From NCBI GenBank assembly GCA_947624285.1, contig CANQJS010000001.1, positions 228,748 to 292,747 on the forward strand: 64,000 bases of DNA, given 5' to 3'. The DNA is from an uncultured Clostridia bacterium. Its GTDB lineage: Bacteria; Bacillota; Clostridia; Oscillospirales; Acutalibacteraceae. The notes beneath the pieces were generated by a model, which searched no databases, had not been told where the DNA came from, and saw nothing but the letters and a program-made list of their open reading frames with translations. A program made the translations under genes and the position numbers. This document shows positions 50,726-60,961 of the stretch, piece after piece; positions within the stretch are counted from its first letter, which is position 1; each line of letters starts with the position of its first letter.

Positions 50726-51844
50726 CTATTTTGCAAGGCTCAATATTACATCGCTTATTCGCTTTGCCGAATCCAAGTGAGCCATTTTCTTAGCGTTTTC
50801 GCCTATTGTTTTAAGGGTATCCTTGTCGGAAAGGAGCTTGTCGAGCATGGATTTCAGAGTTTTCGAGGTCAGCTCTTTTTCCTCAATAATTCTTGCGGCG
50901 TTCCTGTTTACAAGCGCCATCGCGTTGTGATATTGATGATTTTCGGCAACATAGGGGCTCGGTATAAGTATGGACGCCTTTCCCAACGCCTCTATTTCGG
51001 AAAGAGATGACGCTCCCGCCCTGCCGATAACCACATCGGCGGCGGACATACAGATATCCATATTATCTATATACTGCCTTACCTCCACCGTTCCCTTTTT
51101 ACCGTTTTTGAAGCCTATTTTTTCAAATTTTTCAAGATACTCCGAGCCGTTAGTTCCAACGGAATGGATATGGTAATATTCACCGCTTTCGGCGCTCTCG
51201 GCAAGAATATCAAACATCGCCTCATTGAGCGGAGCAGCTCCGAGCGAGCCTCCGAAAGAGAGAACGAGGGGCTTATCATCGGGAATAAAAAGCTGTGCTC
51301 TTGAAAACTCCTTATCCGCCCTTATAAGCTCGCCCCTTACGGGAAGCCCGGTAACAACGATATCGCTTTTTGCGTCAAGATGGGCGGCGGCGTCCTCAAC
51401 GGTAACCATCACCCTGTCCACCTGCTTGGCAAGCGCCTTGTTGGTGATCCCGGGAAAAGCATTTTGCTCATGCAGGCAGGTGGGTATCCCCATATGCACC
51501 GCTTCCTCGAGAACGGGACCCGAAACATATCCGCCGAAGCCGACACAGACATCGGGCTTAAAATCATTCAATATTTTCTTGCTCTGCCCGCTTGATCGCA
51601 CAAGGTTAATAAGCGTAACTATATTGTGCTTAATATTTTTGAGCGAAAACGAGCGCTTGAAGCCGCTTATTTCTATTGTTTTAAAATCAAATCCCGCGTT
51701 TGGAATTAAGCGAGCCTCCATATGGTCGGCAGTGCCGACAAACATTATCTGCGAATCGGGATAATTCTCTCTGATATAAGAGGCTACGGCAAGAGCGGGA
51801 TTTATATGCCCCGCCGTTCCGCCAGCGGCAAAAAGTATTTTCAT
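50726..51844 (-). CDS. murG: UDP-GlcNAc:lipid I transferase MurG
   Basis: Peripheral membrane GT-B glycosyltransferase that makes lipid II. 372 residues. ILFAAGGTAGHINPALAVA is the N-terminal Gly loop; VCVGFGGYVSGPVLEEA, LHEQNAFPGITNKALA, SFGGSLGAAPLNEA and the donor-site RAGASSLSEIEALGKASILIPSP region follow. Between ftsW and murA; murD and murC are absent nearby. Confidence 0.96.
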   Translation of the reverse strand: MKILFAAGGTAGHINPALAVASYIRENYPDSQIMFVGTADHMEARLIPNAGFDFKTIEISGFKRSFSLKNIKHNIVTLINLVRSSGQSKKILNDFKPDVCVGFGGYVSGPVLEEAVHMGIPTCLHEQNAFPGITNKALAKQVDRVMVTVEDAAAHLDAKSDIVVTGLPVRGELIRADKEFSRAQLFIPDDKPLVLSFGGSLGAAPLNEAMFDILAESAESGEYYHIHSVGTNGSEYLEKFEKIGFKNGKKGTVEVRQYIDNMDICMSAADVVIGRAGASSLSEIEALGKASILIPSPYVAENHQYHNAMALVNRNAARIIEEKELTSKTLKSMLDKLLSDKDTLKTIGENAKKMAHLDSAKRISDVILSLAK

Positions 51845-51896
51845 ATTTATTCACATACCTTTCGGGTTGCAAATTAAAATCTAATCGGCAACTTTC

Positions 51897-53183
51897 CTAA
51901 AGCTTTCTTTGATTTGCCTTTCTTGAAATGCTCAGCATCACGCCCGCCTCAAACAAAAGCATTATAAGCGCCGTGCCGCCGTAGCTGAAAAACGGCAGAG
52001 CGATGCCCGTGTTGGGTATTGAATCCGTAACTACAAGAATATTCAATGCAGTTTGTATCCCTATCTGTGCCGTAATGCCCATTGCGATATATGAGCCGAA
52101 TTTGTCACGCGCTTTAAGGGAAATTTGTATTCCCCTGATCACAAGAACGGCAAAAAGAAGTATTATCAGAACAGCCCCGAAAAAGCCAAGCTCCTCGCAC
52201 ACGATAGAAAATATAAAATCGTTTTGCGGCTCGGATACATACATATATTTTTGCTTTGAATTTCCGAGACCTACGCCGAAAAATCCTCCCGAGCCGATGG
52301 CGTAAAGCGAGTTGTTTATCTGCCACCTGCCGTCTAACGGCTCAAAATCTTTATCCAAAAAGCCCTGAAGCTTTTCCTGAATGTATTTCGGCATTATTTC
52401 AGGCACCATAAATATGGCTATTGCCACCGCCACTACGCCGATAGCGCCGATAACGAACAGCCATTTATTCGACCCGCCGGAAAACATAATGGACGCGCCG
52501 ATAAGAAACATAAGTATCGTGCAGGACATATGATTTTCAAGCAGTATCAGCGCGCAAAAAACCGCGATTATAAGCAAGGGATAAAAAATTCCGTATTTGA
52601 AGGTCGCTATCCTCTTAGCGTATTTTGTGAAATATGCCGACAACGCTATTATCAACGAAAACTTTGCAAGCTCCGACGGCTGCAAGGTAAAGCTGCCGAA
52701 AATCGGGATATAGCGCCTGAAATTTTCGCCGTTTCCCGATACTCTGCCGTTATTATAAAAGAGAACTATAACAAGAAGTATAAGGGTCACGGGAAGTATG
52801 ATTTTCAGCAGATCCTTATATATTTTATAATCGAGCTTTGACGCCGCGAGCATTATAGCCACGCCCACTACGGCGAAAATAAGCTGCTTAAAAAAATATG
52901 AATACGAATTGTCGCTTTTGAAATATGCCGTAGGGTATGACGCAGAAAGCAGCATAACGAGCCCGATAGCGAGCAAAAGCATCGTAACGGCAAAATATAC
53001 AACATCAAATTCGCCCGTTATAATATATTCGGACAGTCCCGCCTTTCTGAATGCTTTGCGGGATTTTACAACCGTATCCTTTCTGCGGCTGTTATTTTCT
53101 CTGCCGTCATCATAGCCGCCGGGCGTTTCGCCGTAACGGGGGTAACGCACGGGAGGCGGAAGCGGATCAAATCTGTCTGCCAT
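51897..53183 (-). CDS. ftsW: Lipid II polymerase FtsW (SEDS family)
   Basis: Septal peptidoglycan glycosyltransferase with about ten membrane helices. 428 residues with a hydrophilic N-terminus of roughly 60. SEDS motifs: FTLQPSELAKFSLI, LLENHMSCTILM, GRWQINNSLYAIGSGGFFGVGLGNSKQK and, near the end, PNTGIALPFFSYGGTALIM. I start at ATG 53183 after AGGAGAG; the frame is open 18 nt upstream. It works with the SpoVD/FtsI PBP of the same cluster. Confidence 0.95.
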   Translation of the reverse strand: MADRFDPLPPPVRYPRYGETPGGYDDGRENNSRRKDTVVKSRKAFRKAGLSEYIITGEFDVVYFAVTMLLLAIGLVMLLSASYPTAYFKSDNSYSYFFKQLIFAVVGVAIMLAASKLDYKIYKDLLKIILPVTLILLVIVLFYNNGRVSGNGENFRRYIPIFGSFTLQPSELAKFSLIIALSAYFTKYAKRIATFKYGIFYPLLIIAVFCALILLENHMSCTILMFLIGASIMFSGGSNKWLFVIGAIGVVAVAIAIFMVPEIMPKYIQEKLQGFLDKDFEPLDGRWQINNSLYAIGSGGFFGVGLGNSKQKYMYVSEPQNDFIFSIVCEELGFFGAVLIILLFAVLVIRGIQISLKARDKFGSYIAMGITAQIGIQTALNILVVTDSIPNTGIALPFFSYGGTALIMLLFEAGVMLSISRKANQRKL

Positions 53184-53233
53184 CAGCAGCTCTCCTTTCA
53201 AGGCTTTTTGTGTAAAAATTAAACATTATAAAC

Positions 53234-54277
53234 TTAAAGACCGAAATAGCACAGCAGAAAAGCTATAATACAACCTACCGCGTTCACAAGCGAAAATACG
53301 GCGCATATCTTTTTTTCTTTCCAGCCGCAAAGTTCAAAATGGTGGTGAATGGGAGCCATTTTGAAAACGCGCTTTCCGTGGGTCAGTTTGAAATATCCTA
53401 TCTGGATTATATCGCTCATCGTTTCGCACACATAAACGATGCAGATCGGGAAAAGAAGCAGCGGGCATTTAATCGCAAAACCGAGGCCGGTAACTATACC
53501 GCCCAAAAACAGCGAGCCCGTATCGCCCATCATAACCTTTGCGGGATTGTGATTCCAAACCAAAAAACCAAGTGTTCCGCCCAAAAGCGCCGCGGAAACG
53601 ATAGACGCGCCCGCAAATTTTTGCAAAACGGAGATTGCCACAAATGTAACTGCCGATACGGCGGTAACGGACGAGCAAAGCCCGTCGATGCCGTCGGTGA
53701 GATTTGCCGAGTTTACGCAGCCAAGCACAATGAAAATCGAAAGCACCCAGAAAATCACGGCGGTGATAACATTTTTTTCAAAATTCAGTGTTCCGATAAA
53801 AGGCACATACCACACCGTGTTGTGTGAAAGCCAAAGAGTGAGAACGAAGCCGACAGCCATTATAAGCTGCCCGAGAGACTTTTGCTTAGCGGAAAGGCCC
53901 TTGTTTCTTTTCAGCTTGATTTTTATGAAATCGTCAGCGAAGCCGACTATGCCGTTTCCTAAACCGAGAAGAACGGTTGAGATAAAGAGAATATTATCCC
54001 TGTTTTGTATTATTGCCGAAAAATCCGTTTGTAAATCGCCACCCGAGGCGACAAAAATGCTTACGGAAATAATTACCGAACAGATCGTTCCGATAATGAA
54101 CATAAGACCGCCCATATTAGGCGTGCCCTGCTTCGATTTATGCCACGATGGGCCTATATCAAGAATAGTCTGCCCGAATTTCAGCTTACGAAGCCAAGGA
54201 ATTATCACAAATCCCAAAGCGGCGGTAATGCCGAATGAGATTATTGCGCTTATCAAAATTATTACTTCTACGCTCAT
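53234..54277 (-). CDS. mraY: Phospho-MurNAc-pentapeptide transferase MraY
   Basis: Integral membrane enzyme that makes lipid I from undecaprenyl phosphate and UDP-MurNAc-pentapeptide. 347 residues, ten helices. Key motifs GFADDFIKIK (catalytic Asp pair), NLTDGIDGLCSS, GDTGSLFLGG and MAPIHHHFELCGW are present. It lies 1 bp after murF. Confidence 0.96.
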   Translation of the reverse strand: MSVEVIILISAIISFGITAALGFVIIPWLRKLKFGQTILDIGPSWHKSKQGTPNMGGLMFIIGTICSVIISVSIFVASGGDLQTDFSAIIQNRDNILFISTVLLGLGNGIVGFADDFIKIKLKRNKGLSAKQKSLGQLIMAVGFVLTLWLSHNTVWYVPFIGTLNFEKNVITAVIFWVLSIFIVLGCVNSANLTDGIDGLCSSVTAVSAVTFVAISVLQKFAGASIVSAALLGGTLGFLVWNHNPAKVMMGDTGSLFLGGIVTGLGFAIKCPLLLFPICIVYVCETMSDIIQIGYFKLTHGKRVFKMAPIHHHFELCGWKEKKICAVFSLVNAVGCIIAFLLCYFGL

Positions 54278-54278
54278 T

Positions 54279-55631
54279 TTACTTCCACCTTTTATATAAA
54301 TCGCTTATCACATCTTCAAGATGCATTCCCCTGCTCGCCTTGAATATCACAACATCTCCGGCTTTCGCAAGTTCATAGACTCTGTTTGCCAACGCCTCTT
54401 TTGTTTCAAAAATTTCGGCGTTTTCAAGCCCGCCCGACTTCGCTCCGTCCACGATATATTTTGAATCTTCGCCAAAGCAAAGCAGGTTATCCACCTTTAG
54501 CTCAGCCGCCGTTTCTCCAACCGAAAAATGCGCCTGTTTTGAATAATCGCCGAGCTCCAGCATATCGGAAAGCACCGCTATTTTTTTGTTGCCCGCCGTT
54601 GAAGCAAGAGTCCGCAACGCCGCCCTCATCGAATCCGGCGAAGCGTTATAACAATCCTCGATAGAGGTGATACCGTTCACAACTACCGTTTTCTGCCTCA
54701 TACCCTCCGGCTGATATCTGCCGAGCGCGTCCGCCGCCGCCTGAGGCTCTACATCGAGGAAATATCCCGCCGCGAACGCTGCGAGGGCGTTATATACATT
54801 ATGTACTCCGATAACGGGTATGCTTATTTTTTGCCTTTTTCCGAAATATTCCACGGTGAAAGCCGTTGAGCCGTTTTTCTCGCTGATTTCTACGGCTTTA
54901 AAATCGGCGTTTTCCTCCGTTCCGAAAAAGAAAACTCTGTGTCTGTTCGATTTCACCGTTTTGAGCAGGTCGTTATCGCCGTTAAGTATAAGCGGCGCGT
55001 TATCCTCAAGATTTTCAAGCATTTCCGTTTTCGCCTTGAGTATTCCCTCGCGTGAGCCGAGGTTTTCTATATGCGAAACGCCTATATTCGTTATAATCCC
55101 CAAGGTTGGCTTCGCGGCGCGTGAAAGCCTGCGTATCTCGCCGAAATGGTTCATTCCCATTTCGATCACCGCCGCCTCAACGGAATTGTCTATCTGAAAA
55201 AGCATCTGCGGCAGGCCTATCTCGTTATTGAGATTTCCTATCGTCTTTATCGCGTTATATTTTTCGTTTACCACCAAATAGGTAAATTCCTTTGTTGTGG
55301 TTTTCCCGACCGAGCCGGTAAGCCCTATTACGGGGATATTGAATTTTCTGCGGTAATATCCTGCAAGCTCAAGAAGAGCGGCAGCCGTGTTTTCGACTTT
55401 AACAAACGGGCCTTTTACCTCAACATCCTCGCATATCATAACCGCCGCCGCGCCCTTTTCAAAAGCGTCGTCAACAAAGGTATGCGCGTCAAAGCGTTCG
55501 CCTTTTATGCAGATAAAAAGGCAGCCCTTCGTTATTTTTCGCGTGTCTATGCAAACGGCGTTTATCTGCGCCTCGGCGCTGCATACGCCGCCGCACACAC
55601 GAGCGATTTCGGAAAGAAAAAGTTTTTCCAT
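54279..55631 (-). CDS. murF: UDP-MurNAc-tripeptide:D-Ala-D-Ala ligase MurF
   Basis: Adds D-Ala-D-Ala to the stem peptide. 450 residues in three Mur-ligase domains. P-loop GLTGSVGKTTTKEF, LNNEIGLPQMLF, EMGMNHFGEI, and IEDCYNASPDSMRAAL are family marks. One base separates it from murE upstream and mraY downstream. Confidence 0.96.
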   Translation of the reverse strand: MEKLFLSEIARVCGGVCSAEAQINAVCIDTRKITKGCLFICIKGERFDAHTFVDDAFEKGAAAVMICEDVEVKGPFVKVENTAAALLELAGYYRRKFNIPVIGLTGSVGKTTTKEFTYLVVNEKYNAIKTIGNLNNEIGLPQMLFQIDNSVEAAVIEMGMNHFGEIRRLSRAAKPTLGIITNIGVSHIENLGSREGILKAKTEMLENLEDNAPLILNGDNDLLKTVKSNRHRVFFFGTEENADFKAVEISEKNGSTAFTVEYFGKRQKISIPVIGVHNVYNALAAFAAGYFLDVEPQAAADALGRYQPEGMRQKTVVVNGITSIEDCYNASPDSMRAALRTLASTAGNKKIAVLSDMLELGDYSKQAHFSVGETAAELKVDNLLCFGEDSKYIVDGAKSGGLENAEIFETKEALANRVYELAKAGDVVIFKASRGMHLEDVISDLYKRWK

Positions 55632-55632
55632 A

Positions 55633-57063
55633 TCATTCTCCTAAAATTTCCGCTATAACTTCCCTTTCGTCAAAATGTATCGTTCCAGTTGGAAGTATCT
55701 GATAAGTTTCGTGACCCTTACCCGCGAGAAGAATAACATCGCCGGTTTTTGCGTTTTCAAGCGCCCACCTGATGGCTTCTTTTCTGTTTTCAACCACCTT
55801 GTACGGCGTTGACGCGCCTTTCATACCCTCTAAAATATCTTCGATTATGGCATGAGGATCTTCAGAGCGCGGATTATCGGAGGTCACTACGCAGAAATCG
55901 GAAAGCTCCGCCGCGATAGCCCCCATTTTGGGGCGTTTTGTTTTATCCCTGTCTCCGCCGCAGCCGAAAAGGGTTACTATTCTGCCCTTTGTTATTTCTC
56001 TTAGTGAGGTAATTATATTTTCAAGGCCGTCGGGGGAATGCGCATAATCTATGATCACGGTGTAATCCGTGTTTGTGGGAACGACCTCGATCCTTCCCTT
56101 TACTCCCTTTGATTTTGCGATTGCGCAAAGCACATCTCTGTAATCAAAGCCGAGAGCTATGGCTACGGAGCAGGCGCAAAGAGAATTATAAACAGAAAAC
56201 CTGCCGGGGATCGGGCAGCTCGCCCTGCCTATGAAATTTGAAACGAGCTCATATTCCACGCCGTCCGTCTTAAAGCGAACATTTTTTGCGCAGAAATCGG
56301 CGTTATTTGTATTCACCGCGTAGGATAACACTTTGCAATCGAGCCCATCGACTATTTTCAGCCCGTTTTTATCGTCCGCGTTTGTAACGGCAATATCACA
56401 GCTTTCAAAAAGAAGGCGTTTGGCATTGAAATAATTTTCCCATGTTTTATGGTAATCAAGATGATCCTGCGTAAGATTTGTGAACGCGCCCACAAGAAAG
56501 CGCACTCCGTTTACGCGCCCCTGCGCCAAAGCCTGCGAGGATACCTCCATAACGCAATACTCGCAGTTTGCATCCACCATCATTTTGAAAAGCCCCTGAA
56601 GCTCATAAGGGTCGGGCGTTGTGTATTTTGCCGGATATATCTCGCTGCCCACCATATTCTGAACAGTGCCGATAAGCCCAACCTTTTTGCCCATATTTTC
56701 AAGTATCTGCTTGATGAGAAAAGTTGTAGTTGTCTTACCGTTTGTGCCCGTAATTCCTATAAGCTTGAGCTTTTCCGCGGGATTTCCGAAATAATTTGCG
56801 CAAATCTTGGAGAAAACCGCCCTTGTATCCTTTACGATAACCTGCTTTTCAAGGCCGAGATCTCTTTCAACGACTATGCCCGCGGCGCCTTTCGAGAGCA
56901 TATCCTTTGCGACGGAATGGCCGTCAAACGAATTGCCCTTGATGCACACGAAAAGACTTCCGCTTTTAACAAGCCTTGAATCCTGTGTAACATCAAGCAC
57001 TTGGGCGTCTTTTTCATATGAGGGAAGCACCTCTATGCCATTCATTATTTCAGATAATTTCAT
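55633..57063 (-). CDS. murE: UDP-MurNAc-dipeptide:meso-DAP ligase MurE
   Basis: Adds the third residue of the stem peptide. 476 residues. P-loop GITGTNGKTTTTFLI; VMEVSSQALAQGRV; and TSDNPRSEDP, where DNPR is the motif that selects meso-diaminopimelate over lysine. The cell wall should therefore be meso-DAP type, and DapF activity is needed somewhere, either from the CarB-DapF fusion or from another gene. Confidence 0.96.
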   Translation of the reverse strand: MKLSEIMNGIEVLPSYEKDAQVLDVTQDSRLVKSGSLFVCIKGNSFDGHSVAKDMLSKGAAGIVVERDLGLEKQVIVKDTRAVFSKICANYFGNPAEKLKLIGITGTNGKTTTTFLIKQILENMGKKVGLIGTVQNMVGSEIYPAKYTTPDPYELQGLFKMMVDANCEYCVMEVSSQALAQGRVNGVRFLVGAFTNLTQDHLDYHKTWENYFNAKRLLFESCDIAVTNADDKNGLKIVDGLDCKVLSYAVNTNNADFCAKNVRFKTDGVEYELVSNFIGRASCPIPGRFSVYNSLCACSVAIALGFDYRDVLCAIAKSKGVKGRIEVVPTNTDYTVIIDYAHSPDGLENIITSLREITKGRIVTLFGCGGDRDKTKRPKMGAIAAELSDFCVVTSDNPRSEDPHAIIEDILEGMKGASTPYKVVENRKEAIRWALENAKTGDVILLAGKGHETYQILPTGTIHFDEREVIAEILGE

Positions 57064-57098
57064 TATTATCCCTCCGTAGTTCAGAGTTTGATTAAGGT

Positions 57099-59327
57099 CT
57101 AATCAAGCGCCGACTGTGTTGATTTAAAGGTCACCTTTATGACCGAGCCGATACCCACCTTGTTCCCCGCATTCTCGCTTTGCTTATACGCAACAACGAG
57201 CGAGCTTGAGGAATCGTTACCGGCGATTATTATATTCAGATTATTTTCGGAAGCCCGCCTGTTTGCCTCCGCGATGGTGAGCCCTGAAAAATCGGGTACG
57301 GAAACCGTCTTTTCCTCGTTTGTTTCGGTGTAGAGAACTATCGTAGCGTCCTTGGGAACTTCCGTTCCGACCGAGGGAGACTGCCTTATTACCGTGTCGC
57401 CGTCGCCTACTACCTTTACGGAAAAGCCCGCCGATTTAAGAGTATTGCGAGCCTCGCTCAGCTTTTTGCCCGATACGCTCGTCACGCTTACCGAGCGGTC
57501 TTTCAGCTCTTTCTCGGTATATGTAGGCTCAACGCCGAGCTGTTTCATCGCTTCTTCAACAACTCTTGCCGCTATGGGTGCGCAGACAGCGCCGCCGCCG
57601 AGGTCTATACACGGCTCGTCGCATAGGATTATCATCGCGACGCGCGGATTATCCGTGGGAGCTATCGCCGAGAATGAAACGATATATTTATCTTTTTCGC
57701 CTTTTCCCGATTCGCCGAGCTTTGTTGATGTGCCGGTTTTTCCGCCGACATTGTAGCCCGCCACATAGCCGTTTTTGCCGGTGCCGTTATCTACAACGGA
57801 TTTCATCATTTTCAGCACCTTTTGCGAAGTTTCCTTGCTTATTACCTGCCTTACGGCGGTGGGCTCTGTTTTGGAAACCGTTTTGCCCTCTGAATTTTTT
57901 ATCTCGGAAACGAGATAAGGCTTGTATAGCGTTCCGCCGTTTGCCACGGCGCAAAGAGCCGTGCATATCTGGATCGGGCTGATATTATTTGTTTGACCGA
58001 ATGAAGCCGAGGAAAGCTCGACTATACCGTATTGGTTTTCTTTATAATATTGAGACGACGCCTCGCCGGGGAAATCAATACCCGTTTTTTTCGTGAAGCC
58101 GAAGCCGTCAAAATATTTATAGTAATTGTGAACGCCCAGCCTCTGCCCTACCGTAATGAAGAACGGATTGCAGGAATTTTCAAGACCCTGCGTTAAATTT
58201 TCGTGCCCGTGACCTTGACGCCACCAGCAGTGCATTACTTGATCACTGACTTTTATCGCGCCCGTGCAGTTATAGGTGGTGTTGAGATCGACAACGCCCT
58301 CCTCGAGCGCCGCCGATGCCGTAAACACCTTATATACCGAGCCGGGCACATATGTATCGGCAACGGTGAAGTTTCTCCACTGCTTTTGCACATAAGCGCT
58401 TTCAAGCTCCGCTTTTTTATTTTCGTCCTTTTCCTCTCGGATATCCTCAAGATAAGGCTCGTAAATAACTTTTCTCGGCTCATTGCTGTCATAATCGGGC
58501 AGTGATGCCATCGCAAGCACCGCGCCCGTTTGGCAGTCCATAACAACGCCGTAAGTGCCCTTAGCGTCGTACTCCTCAAGAGTGTCTCTGAGCTCCTGCT
58601 CGAGAACATACTGAATTGAGCTGTTTATCGAAAGACACAGCGAATTTCCGTCCTGCGCCGGTATCGTTGTTTCGTAATCCTCCATTATAGAGCTTGAGAC
58701 CGCGCTTTGCGCTGTGATTATTCTGCCGTTTACGCCTTTAAGCTCATCGTCATAATATGCCTCTATTCCCTCAAGACCCTGATTGTCCGAGCCGGTGAAG
58801 CCCAGCACCGTTGAGGCAAGCGAGCCGTAAGGATAATATCTTTTTGTCGCCTCCTCAAAGCCTATGCAGCTTTTGAGCTTATATTCTTTATTCTCATCGG
58901 CGGTCATAAAATCCGCCACCTGTTTGCGAATGTTATATTCGACCTTGCGGGCAACTACCACATACTTACCGTCCGCCTTTGTATCCTCATACAGCTTTTG
59001 CTTTTCCTCGCTGTCAAATTCAAGCGTTTCGGAAAGGAAATCAACGATCACCGACCTGTTAGTGTCCGTGATATTAGAGGGGTCGATAAAAATATTGTAA
59101 ACCGTTGCCGACTGAGCGAGTATGTTGCCGAGGCTGTCGTATATCGTTCCGCGCCTTGCCTCTATCTCCTTATCGGAGAGCTGCTGATTTTTCGCTTTCT
59201 CGGCATATTCCTCACCGTGGACTATCTGAAAATAAAACAGGCGGGAAATTCCCCATACGAAAAGAAGCACGATCACAAGAAACAATATAAAAGTTCTTGA
59301 CGCGCAGAGTTTTCTGAATCTTTCCAT
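57099..59327 (-). CDS. Class B penicillin-binding transpeptidase (FtsI/SpoVD) with PASTA domains
   Basis: Cross-links septal or cortex peptidoglycan. 742 residues: one N-terminal membrane helix (about 13-34), a dimerisation domain from about 55 (EARRGTIYDSLGNILAQS), a transpeptidase domain with VPGSVYKVF (SxxK), ENSCNPF (SxN) and GGKTGTSTK (KTG), and two C-terminal PASTA repeats (about 615-675 and 678-742). PASTA repeats favour SpoVD or PBP2X-like naming. ATG 59327 is chosen over the adjacent GTG 59330. It is preceded by hairpins at 59377-59401 and 59460-59478. Confidence 0.94.
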   Translation of the reverse strand: MERFRKLCASRTFILFLVIVLLFVWGISRLFYFQIVHGEEYAEKAKNQQLSDKEIEARRGTIYDSLGNILAQSATVYNIFIDPSNITDTNRSVIVDFLSETLEFDSEEKQKLYEDTKADGKYVVVARKVEYNIRKQVADFMTADENKEYKLKSCIGFEEATKRYYPYGSLASTVLGFTGSDNQGLEGIEAYYDDELKGVNGRIITAQSAVSSSIMEDYETTIPAQDGNSLCLSINSSIQYVLEQELRDTLEEYDAKGTYGVVMDCQTGAVLAMASLPDYDSNEPRKVIYEPYLEDIREEKDENKKAELESAYVQKQWRNFTVADTYVPGSVYKVFTASAALEEGVVDLNTTYNCTGAIKVSDQVMHCWWRQGHGHENLTQGLENSCNPFFITVGQRLGVHNYYKYFDGFGFTKKTGIDFPGEASSQYYKENQYGIVELSSASFGQTNNISPIQICTALCAVANGGTLYKPYLVSEIKNSEGKTVSKTEPTAVRQVISKETSQKVLKMMKSVVDNGTGKNGYVAGYNVGGKTGTSTKLGESGKGEKDKYIVSFSAIAPTDNPRVAMIILCDEPCIDLGGGAVCAPIAARVVEEAMKQLGVEPTYTEKELKDRSVSVTSVSGKKLSEARNTLKSAGFSVKVVGDGDTVIRQSPSVGTEVPKDATIVLYTETNEEKTVSVPDFSGLTIAEANRRASENNLNIIIAGNDSSSSLVVAYKQSENAGNKVGIGSVIKVTFKSTQSALD

Positions 59328-59376
59328 CACATTCCCGCCTTAACTGTAAGTTATATATTATATATTTAATATTTTA

Positions 59377-59401
59377 GAGAGTTAAGAATATCCTAACTCT
59401 C
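59377..59401. repeat. Inverted repeat upstream of the PBP gene
   Basis: GAGAGTTA and TAACTCTC arms around a 9-nt loop, 50 nt before the PBP start. It may be an operator or a processed mRNA structure. Confidence 0.5.
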
Positions 59402-59459
59402 GTGATTATATTTTTCTTATAAATAATACGGAATTATTCATTTGAATATTACAGAATAA

Positions 59460-59478
59460 GGGTGATATTAAATCACCC
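59460..59478 (-). terminator. Hairpin between ftsL and the PBP gene
   Basis: GGGTGAT, loop ATTAA, ATCACCC, followed on the minus strand by TTATTCTG. A weak, possibly partial, terminator 16 nt after the ftsL stop, splitting the dcw cluster after its first three genes. Confidence 0.45.
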
Positions 59479-59493
59479 TGCCTGTAAGTTGCT

Positions 59494-60018
59494 TTACGGC
59501 TGTTGCTCCTGCGCCGCCTCTCGCTGCTGCTTATACTCTTCAACATCAATATATCTTATCTGCTTAGACTGCAGCTTTACCATACCGAGCTTGTTTTCGG
59601 CGTAATCCTCTATCTGTTCAAATGAAACAAGGGCGTCGAGCTCGGCGTTTGTGCAAATATTCTGATTTATCTCGCGGGAAAGCTCCGTTTTGAGCGCGGC
59701 GATCTCCCTTGTGTACTCGTTCTTTTTCACATAAGTGAACAGCATACCGAAAAACATCGATACGGCAAGCCCGAGAATTATTAACACGCTGATCACCTGT
59801 CTCGCGGCTCTGCGCTGCTCTGCCAGCAGCTCCTCCCGCGATTTCAGCGCTTCATTGGTGCTTTTTACCCTTAAAGGCTTCTTTTTTCTCACGCCCGTCG
59901 GCTCGGGCTCATATTTCGGCGCGGCGGAGGAACGGGTGAGACTGAAAGCGTTTACGGCGTTCGCCGTCTCGATATCGGTAAGATACGAATATCTGCGAAA
60001 ATCGTTTGTATTTGTCAT
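59494..60018 (-). CDS. ftsL: FtsL-like septum formation protein
   Basis: A 174-residue bitopic protein: long charged cytoplasmic N-terminus, membrane helix at about 73-95 (VISVLIILGLAVSMFFGMLF), then an extracellular leucine-zipper-like coiled coil (REIAALKTELSREINQN) and AENKLGMVKL, typical of FtsL/DivIC. Sequence is poorly conserved, so the call rests on position between rsmH and the PBP gene. Confidence 0.82.
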   Translation of the reverse strand: MTNTNDFRRYSYLTDIETANAVNAFSLTRSSAAPKYEPEPTGVRKKKPLRVKSTNEALKSREELLAEQRRAARQVISVLIILGLAVSMFFGMLFTYVKKNEYTREIAALKTELSREINQNICTNAELDALVSFEQIEDYAENKLGMVKLQSKQIRYIDVEEYKQQREAAQEQQP

Positions 60019-60040
60019 TTCTTTTCCTCCTTTTTATAAT

Positions 60041-60961
60041 TTAGTATTTTTTAAAAGCCCTGAGCCTCGCCGAACGGGCTCTTGGGTTGCTTTGCATTTC
60101 GTTTTCGCCCGGCGTTTTTGATTTAAAGAGCAATTCCCCTTTCGGCTTGTTGCCGCACACGCACACGGGAAATTCTTTGGGGCAGGTGCAGCCCCTCGTC
60201 CACTCTGCGAATTTTTCTTTTACTATTCTGTCCTCAAGCGAATGAAATGTTATCGCGGCGATTATTCCGCCGTGGGAGAGGCAGTCAAATGCGCTGTCCA
60301 AAGCCTTGGGAAGCCTGTCCAGCTCGCCGTTTACCTCGATCCTTATCGCCTGAAATGTCTTTCTTGCGGGATGCCCTTTTTTCAATTCCTTGGCGGGCAT
60401 CGACGTTCTGATAATATCCGCAAGCTCAAAGGTGGTGGATATATTTTTCGTCGCTCTCGCTTTTATAATATTTGAAGCAATGCTTCGGCTGTATTTTTCC
60501 TCGCCGTATTTCCAAATTATATCGGCAAGCGCCGTCTCGCTGTAGGTATTCACCACATCATAGGCGGAGATACCCTGCTTTGACATACGCATATCAAGCG
60601 GCGCATCCTTATGATAGGAAAATCCCCTGTCGCCGTTGTCAAGCTGATATGAGCTTACTCCCAAATCGAAAAGTACGCCGTCCACCGTCTCTATGCCGAG
60701 ATTTTCAAGCACCGTCTTTATCTCAGTAAAATTGCTTTGAACAACGGTCACATTAGGCAGAGCGCCTATTCTTTCATTGAGAACGGAAATCGCGTCGGGG
60801 TCTTGGTCTATGGCGATAAGCCGCTTTGCGTGCTTCGCTATTTCCCTTGAATGCCCGCCGCCGCCGGCAGTAGCGTCAACGACCGTTTTGCTTTCGTTAA
60901 GCTCAAGCGCCGCCACAGCCTCGTCAAACAACACGCTTTTGTGATTATAATCCGTGCACAT
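60041..60961 (-). CDS. rsmH: 16S rRNA m4C1402 methyltransferase RsmH
   Basis: Methylates 16S rRNA in the decoding centre. 306 residues. HKSVLFDEAVAAL, VDATAGGGGHSREIA (SAM motif), GVLFDLGVSSYQLD, RGFSYHKDAPLDMRM and ITFHSLEDRIVK are all present; the C-terminus NPRARSARLRAFKK is conserved. Overlaps the mraZ end by 17 bp. Confidence 0.96.
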   Translation of the reverse strand: MCTDYNHKSVLFDEAVAALELNESKTVVDATAGGGGHSREIAKHAKRLIAIDQDPDAISVLNERIGALPNVTVVQSNFTEIKTVLENLGIETVDGVLFDLGVSSYQLDNGDRGFSYHKDAPLDMRMSKQGISAYDVVNTYSETALADIIWKYGEEKYSRSIASNIIKARATKNISTTFELADIIRTSMPAKELKKGHPARKTFQAIRIEVNGELDRLPKALDSAFDCLSHGGIIAAITFHSLEDRIVKEKFAEWTRGCTCPKEFPVCVCGNKPKGELLFKSKTPGENEMQSNPRARSARLRAFKKY